Below are positions 59,696 to 64,000 of a stretch of 64,000 nt of DNA, one piece after another. The position numbers were made by a program, and so were the translations under genes. The notes under the pieces were generated by a model. The model was not told where the DNA came from and searched no databases. It saw only the letters and a list, made by a program, of their open reading frames with translations. Position 1 is the first letter of the stretch. Every line of letters starts with the position of its first letter. This DNA comes from Phyllobacteriaceae bacterium (GTDB lineage: Bacteria > Pseudomonadota > Alphaproteobacteria > Rhizobiales > Rhizobiaceae): assembly GCA_002708825.1 (NCBI GenBank), contig PAPF01000013.1, positions 91,350 to 155,349 of the forward strand, in the 5' to 3' direction.

Positions 59696-60015
59696 CGCGT
59701 GTTCCCCGCTTGTCCATTCCTGAACCATTCTGTCCTGCTGCCTGTGGACATCGGGTTAACGGCTGCGGCGCCTCGCAATTTCCTTGCTTTTGCCCGAATT
59801 GGCCAGGAAAAATCCGCTCCCGCAGTGGCGCGGGACATGGGCTGTTAACCTTATGTTTAAACATTTAAGCATCGCCGCGTTTGGCGGTTTCATTTCGGAT
59901 GGTGTGCCACTACGATACGAAAGGTTGAGTAACGTGGGGCTCGAAATGCGTCCGGATGCAGGCAACGGCTGCATGTGACCGACACACGGGTCCTGCAAGA
60001 AAGAAAGTATGCGTT
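59696..60015. promoter_or_regulatory. Divergent intergenic region, Hpt gene / giant coiled-coil gene
   Basis: About 320 bp with no gene. It contains a perfect 12-bp palindrome ATGTTTAAACAT (59853-59864) in an AT-rich patch, with GTTAACC just before it at 59844-59850, which resembles a CtrA half-site. TTAA repeats in this patch do not have the exact 7-bp spacing of a full CtrA box. Read toward the plus-strand gene, the patch lies about 150 bp before its ATG. Confidence 0.45.
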
Positions 60016-63000
60016 ATGGCGACGACACCCAAGCAGACGGCTGATCTGGACAAGGCAGTGGATTCGGCGCTGGAAGACGAATTCGACATCGATTTCGATC
60101 TCGATGCCGATGATGTCGGCGACATCGACCTGGACCTTGGCGATTCCCTCGACGAGTTCGAGGCGCGAATCGATGCCGCCGCCGGCGAGATCGTGTCGGC
60201 GGGCCAGTCCGTTGACGGACCTGGCGTCGAGGCTGCCGCGGCCGCGGCAGGTGCGGCAGCCGGTGCCGCTGCTGCAAAGGCGCGAACAGAAGCCGAGCCG
60301 GCCATGGATCCTGCCGCCGATGCTGCCCTGAAGCCCAAGCCGTCGGCGCAGGCCGAATCCGCGCGCCAGGAGAGCGCACCACGCCAGCCCTCGGCCATCG
60401 CCGCAGCCAATGACGACCGCCAGCGCGACCACCGTGCCTTGATCAAGGCCATGAACCGGCGTTCCTCCACGGCGATCTATTGGGTCATTGCCGGCCTCTG
60501 CGTCATCTGGATTCTCGGCGGCATGGCCATCGGCGACATGCTCTTCTCGCCGCAGATCTGGCAGATTTCCTCCTTCCAGGAATTCGCCACCACGCCCTAT
60601 GCCATCGGCCTTGCGGTCGCAATCATCGTGCCCTGCATGATGTTCTGGGCATTTGGCGTCATGGTGCGCCGCGCCCAGGACATGCGCCTGGCGGCCCAGA
60701 GCATGACGGAGATCGCCTACCGTCTGGCCGAACCCGAGAACCTCGCGACCGACCGCGTGGCCACGGTCGGCCAGGCTGTCCGCCGCGAGGTGCAGGCGCT
60801 TGGCGAGGGTATCGAGCGCACGCTCGCGCGCGCCGTCGAACTGGAGACGCTGGTTCACTCCGAGGTCAATGAACTGGAGCGCGCCTATTCCGACAACGAG
60901 ATCCGCATCCGCACCCTGGTCGATGGCCTCGGGAACGAACGCGAAGCGGTGATCTCCCATGCCGAACGCGTCCGCTCCTCCATCGCCGGCACGCATGAGC
61001 AGTTGAAGGAGGAAATGTCGCGTTCCTCCGATATCATCCGCACAAATGTTCTCGAAGCCGCGCGCGAACTTGCCACGCAGATCAACCTGTCGGGCGAGAA
61101 TCTGGTCAGCCGCATCAATGACAGCGGTTCTTCGATCTTCCGCTCCATCGACGAGCGCACCGACGACATCACCAACCGCATTTCAACCTCCGGCGAGGCC
61201 TTCGCGAGCCTTCTCGACACGCGGATCGCCACCCTGAGCGAACGCACGGAAGCCGCCGCGGGGACGCTGACCGCCTCCCTCGACGAGCGCACGCGTGCGC
61301 TCGTTGAACGCCTCAACCAGAGCGCCGCGACGCTGACGAGCGCGCTCGACGAGCGGTCCGGCACGCTGGGCTCCGTCATCGAGGAAAAGACCGGCCGCCT
61401 GTCGTCGGTCCTGGAGGAGCGCACCGGTTCGCTTTCCTCCGCACTGGACGAACGCGCCAGCACGCTGGGCTCCGTCATCGACGAGAAGACCGGCCGCCTC
61501 TCCTCGGTCCTGGAGGAGCGCACCGGTTCGCTTTCCTCCGCGCTGGACGACCGGACCAACAGCCTTTCGGCGGCGCTCGAAGAACGCACGAATGCCCTCA
61601 ATGCAATGATCGAGCAGCGCGGCTCCGGCCTTGTCTCCCTGCTGGGCGACACCTCCGCCTCGCTCAACAGCGAGTTCGACCGCCGCCTGGGCGAAATCCA
61701 GGCCACGCTGGCCGAACGTGGACAGGCCCTGATCGGCGAATTCGAGACCCGTGCCCAGGCGCTCGATACCGGCACGCAGCGCCTCAACGATGCGCTCGAG
61801 GCCCGCGCGCGCCAGATCAACGAATCGCTTCTGGAGCGCACCCGCGAAATCGCCGGCACGTTCAGCACCGGACGCGACGAGGTGTCCGCGCTCATCGAAC
61901 AGGGCAAGACAGCCATCGGCGAGGACATGAGCGGCTTCGTGTCTTCCACCGGCGCCATGATGGACGAGAAGACGGCAGCCCTGCGCAGCCGGCTGGAGGA
62001 GAACGCCACGGCCATCGCCGGCAGCCTTGAAGAGCGCACCGCCGCCATTGCCGGCACGTTCGAGGAAAAGACCGCGGCCATTGCCGGCCGTTTCGAGGAG
62101 ACGACCGGTACATTGTCGGACCGGCTGGACGGGGCCGCGCAGGCCGCGGCCGGACGCGTGGAGGAAACATCCGGCAATCTGGTGTCACGCGTCGAAGCGG
62201 CCGCCGATGCCATCCGCAACAATCTGGCCCAGACGGCAGGTTCCGTCACCGAGCGCCTGGCCGGCACGGCAAGCGATGTCGGTGGCCGCATCGAAAGCAC
62301 GGGCGCATCCCTCACCCGGCAGATCGACGAGGCAGGCAACGCACTCACCGAACGGATGACGGGAACGGCCGACACCGTGCGCGGACAGCTCGAATCGACA
62401 GCCACCGGAATCACCGGCAGGCTCGACGAAACGGCAGGTTCGATCCGCGGCCGGTTCGATTCCGTGGCTGACGAGGTGGTCGCACGGCTTTCGGAGAACA
62501 CCGAGGTCATCCGCGTTCGCCTTGACGAAACGGCCAACGAGGTTTCCGGGCGCCTCGACCAGACCAGCACGTCCATGGCAGGCCGTCTCAACGAGACCTT
62601 CAACCTCTTGTCCGGGCAACTTGACGAGACCGCCAACCGCCTGGCCATCCGGCTTGACGATGCGCGCCAGCAGATCGGCGGCCTGCTTGCCGACGATGTG
62701 GAAAAGGCCGCCGCCGCGCGCGAACGTCTGGCCGAGCAGCTGTCCGCCGATTTCGCCCGCACCGCCGAAAGCCGCAACCAGCTTGCGCGCTTCATTTCCG
62801 ACGAGATTTCCCGCGCCGAGGCCGACCGTGCCCGCATCGCGGCCCTTGTCGGTGAGGAAGTCTCGAAGATCGAAGGCCATCGCCAGCAGATCCTCGACGC
62901 CATGGCCGGCGAATTCGCCCGCGCCGGCGATGACCGCGATGCCTTCCGCGATGCGATCTCGCGTCACCTGGAGAACTTCCAGGCCATTCGCGGCCAGATC

Positions 63001-64000
63001 ACTGCCGATGTGGAGAAGGACGTCGAGAAGCTGGAACAGGCCTTCCTGAGCCAGTCGGGCATCATCGAGGAACGCACCTCCACCATGGAGCGGGCGCTCT
63101 CGATCGGCGTCGACAATGTACGCAAGGCGCTCGAACAGAGTGCGGGAACCGTGGCCCAGGCGCTGCGTGACCGTATCGTGGAAGCCACGGCCCATCTCCA
63201 GACCGAGACCGGCAAGAGCTTCGAGGATGCAGAGCGCCGGATCGCGGAACGCACTGCGGAACTGGAGCGCGTGTTCACCGAGGCCACGCAGCGTTTCGAC
63301 GGCCAGACCAGCCAGACCGTCGCCCGCGTCGAACAGGCCCTGAGCGATGCCGATCGCGTGCTCGCCGAGACGGTCGGCAATTCCTCCAACGCGCTTCAGC
63401 AGCGCATCGACGCGATCATGACCGCGCTGGCGGAAAAGGACGCGCATATCGGCGCGATGATCGATCGCAATGCGGAACAGGTGCGCACCGCCATCGGCGA
63501 TATCGAAAACGCCTTCATGAGCGTTGACGGCCGCCTGCTCGACCGGGCAACGGCAACGGCCGAACAGCTTGAGAGCCGTTCGCAGGCCATCGCCGGCATT
63601 TTCTCCGACCTGCAGACACGCATGGCAGAGGAAGCCGATGCCGTTGTCCGCCGGCTTGGCAACCAGGTCAGCGATGCCGAACGCCGTCTGGCCGACGGCG
63701 CCGAGCAGATCGCTGCCCGCCTCGGCGAGAAGGTCGCCGAGTCCGAAAGCCAGCTTGCTGCCAAGGCGGATGCGATTGCCGGAACGTTCCGGGCCGTCAA
63801 CCAGCACATCACCCAGGGCACGAGCGACGCGGCGAACACCATCTCAGCCCGCGCCGAGGAACTCAACGCCACCCTTTCGCAGCGTACCGCGGATATTTCA
63901 CGCATCCTCGACGAGGAAGCCCGTCCGCTGGTCGACCGGTTTGCCGCCAGCGGCGATTCGATGAAGCGCACGCTGGAACAGGCCACGGCGGAAGCATCCG
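60016..64000 (+). CDS. Giant apolipoprotein-like coiled-coil protein, growth pole ring (GPR)-like (partial)
   Basis: Runs off the window; 1328 codons are visible and open. An acidic N-terminus (DEFDIDFDLDADDVGDIDLD, residues about 20-42) and an Ala-rich stretch precede two membrane helices (about 153-178 and 194-217). A very long helical region follows, built of 11-residue repeats (LSSVLEERTGS, LSSALDERAST, IAGRFEETTGT, VSGRLDQTSTS). This matches the layout of the Agrobacterium growth pole ring protein, which organises polar growth in Rhizobiales. Start ATG at 60016 is fixed by frame; an ATG at 60010 is out of frame. Confidence 0.82.
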   Translation, partial: MATTPKQTADLDKAVDSALEDEFDIDFDLDADDVGDIDLDLGDSLDEFEARIDAAAGEIVSAGQSVDGPGVEAAAAAAGAAAGAAAAKARTEAEPAMDPAADAALKPKPSAQAESARQESAPRQPSAIAAANDDRQRDHRALIKAMNRRSSTAIYWVIAGLCVIWILGGMAIGDMLFSPQIWQISSFQEFATTPYAIGLAVAIIVPCMMFWAFGVMVRRAQDMRLAAQSMTEIAYRLAEPENLATDRVATVGQAVRREVQALGEGIERTLARAVELETLVHSEVNELERAYSDNEIRIRTLVDGLGNEREAVISHAERVRSSIAGTHEQLKEEMSRSSDIIRTNVLEAARELATQINLSGENLVSRINDSGSSIFRSIDERTDDITNRISTSGEAFASLLDTRIATLSERTEAAAGTLTASLDERTRALVERLNQSAATLTSALDERSGTLGSVIEEKTGRLSSVLEERTGSLSSALDERASTLGSVIDEKTGRLSSVLEERTGSLSSALDDRTNSLSAALEERTNALNAMIEQRGSGLVSLLGDTSASLNSEFDRRLGEIQATLAERGQALIGEFETRAQALDTGTQRLNDALEARARQINESLLERTREIAGTFSTGRDEVSALIEQGKTAIGEDMSGFVSSTGAMMDEKTAALRSRLEENATAIAGSLEERTAAIAGTFEEKTAAIAGRFEETTGTLSDRLDGAAQAAAGRVEETSGNLVSRVEAAADAIRNNLAQTAGSVTERLAGTASDVGGRIESTGASLTRQIDEAGNALTERMTGTADTVRGQLESTATGITGRLDETAGSIRGRFDSVADEVVARLSENTEVIRVRLDETANEVSGRLDQTSTSMAGRLNETFNLLSGQLDETANRLAIRLDDARQQIGGLLADDVEKAAAARERLAEQLSADFARTAESRNQLARFISDEISRAEADRARIAALVGEEVSKIEGHRQQILDAMAGEFARAGDDRDAFRDAISRHLENFQAIRGQITADVEKDVEKLEQAFLSQSGIIEERTSTMERALSIGVDNVRKALEQSAGTVAQALRDRIVEATAHLQTETGKSFEDAERRIAERTAELERVFTEATQRFDGQTSQTVARVEQALSDADRVLAETVGNSSNALQQRIDAIMTALAEKDAHIGAMIDRNAEQVRTAIGDIENAFMSVDGRLLDRATATAEQLESRSQAIAGIFSDLQTRMAEEADAVVRRLGNQVSDAERRLADGAEQIAARLGEKVAESESQLAAKADAIAGTFRAVNQHITQGTSDAANTISARAEELNATLSQRTADISRILDEEARPLVDRFAASGDSMKRTLEQATAEAS
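61360..61557 (+). repeat. Tandem 99-bp (33-residue) repeat inside the giant gene
   Basis: Two copies, 61360-61458 and 61459-61557, differ at about 9 of 99 bases. Each encodes three hendecads, residues 449-481 and 482-514: LGSVIEEKTGR, LSSVLEERTGS, LSSALDERAST and the second copy with small changes. The similarity at DNA level points to recent unequal exchange. Confidence 0.85.

Noticed and set aside
59844-59868. Full CtrA binding site TTAA-N7-TTAAC
   Set aside because: The TTAA elements are 8 and 4 bases apart, not 7; only a half-site-like GTTAACC is left.
60885-62903. Long Ser/Arg-rich minus-strand open frame inside the giant coiled-coil gene
   Set aside because: Composition simply mirrors the repeated Glu/Arg/Ser codons of the sense gene.

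Overview
The window is high-GC DNA from an alphaproteobacterium of the order Hyphomicrobiales (Rhizobiales), probably near the Phyllobacteriaceae. The evidence is gene content and order: purB, purC-purS-purQ-purL-bolA-grxD, rpsD, murI-trmJ, icd, alaS, recA, a CckA-type hybrid kinase, a stand-alone FliO-domain gene, a DksA with a degenerate zinc finger, folP-folB-folK, and a very large apolipoprotein-like protein resembling the growth pole ring protein of polar-growing Rhizobiales. This placement rests on recognised families, not on a search. I see no rRNA, tRNA, CRISPR array, insertion sequence or prophage.

Layout. 1-2.8 kb: a duplicated minus-strand unit of a secreted pilin-like protein plus a single-domain chaperone-like protein, with one unrecognised secreted protein between the copies. 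2.8-7.7 kb: a molybdenum-hydroxylase maturation operon (MoxR ATPase, VWA protein, two XdhC proteins, a MoeA/MobA fusion) without structural enzyme genes. 7.7-13.1 kb: flavin reductase, periplasmic binding protein, P1 peptidase, rpe, a membrane protein and purB. 13.1-16 kb: mixed single genes. 16.2-23.4 kb: the purine operon with three extra genes inside it, then bolA, a very basic small protein and grxD. 23.5-26.9 kb: an MFS pump and a bufferin-type RiPP operon (bufA-bufB-bufC). 26.9-36.3 kb: IMPase, ttcA, methyltransferase, rpsD, EamA transporter, PhoX phosphatase, murI, trmJ, hydrolase. 36.4-44.2 kb: icd, alaS, recA (with a LexA-type SOS box) and the pseudouridine-degradation pair psuK-psuG. 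44.2-50.3 kb: two LuxR-type HTH proteins, cckA, FliO-domain gene, dksA. 50.8-59.7 kb: SixA, YcjX/YcjF, the folate operon, a DUF922 protein, a HerA-like ATPase, a ferredoxin and an Hpt protein. 60 kb to the end: the N-terminal 1328 codons of the giant coiled-coil protein.

The most interesting parts are (a) the duplicated pilin-like/half-chaperone locus, which has no usher in view, a conserved promoter architecture and signs of gene conversion; (b) the bufferin operon, with a strong terminator hairpin between precursor and maturase and two inverted repeats upstream; (c) the maturation-only cox/xdh operon; and (d) the giant hendecad-repeat protein. Functional statements rest on family recognition by eye from motifs and gene order; no database search or structure prediction was run.
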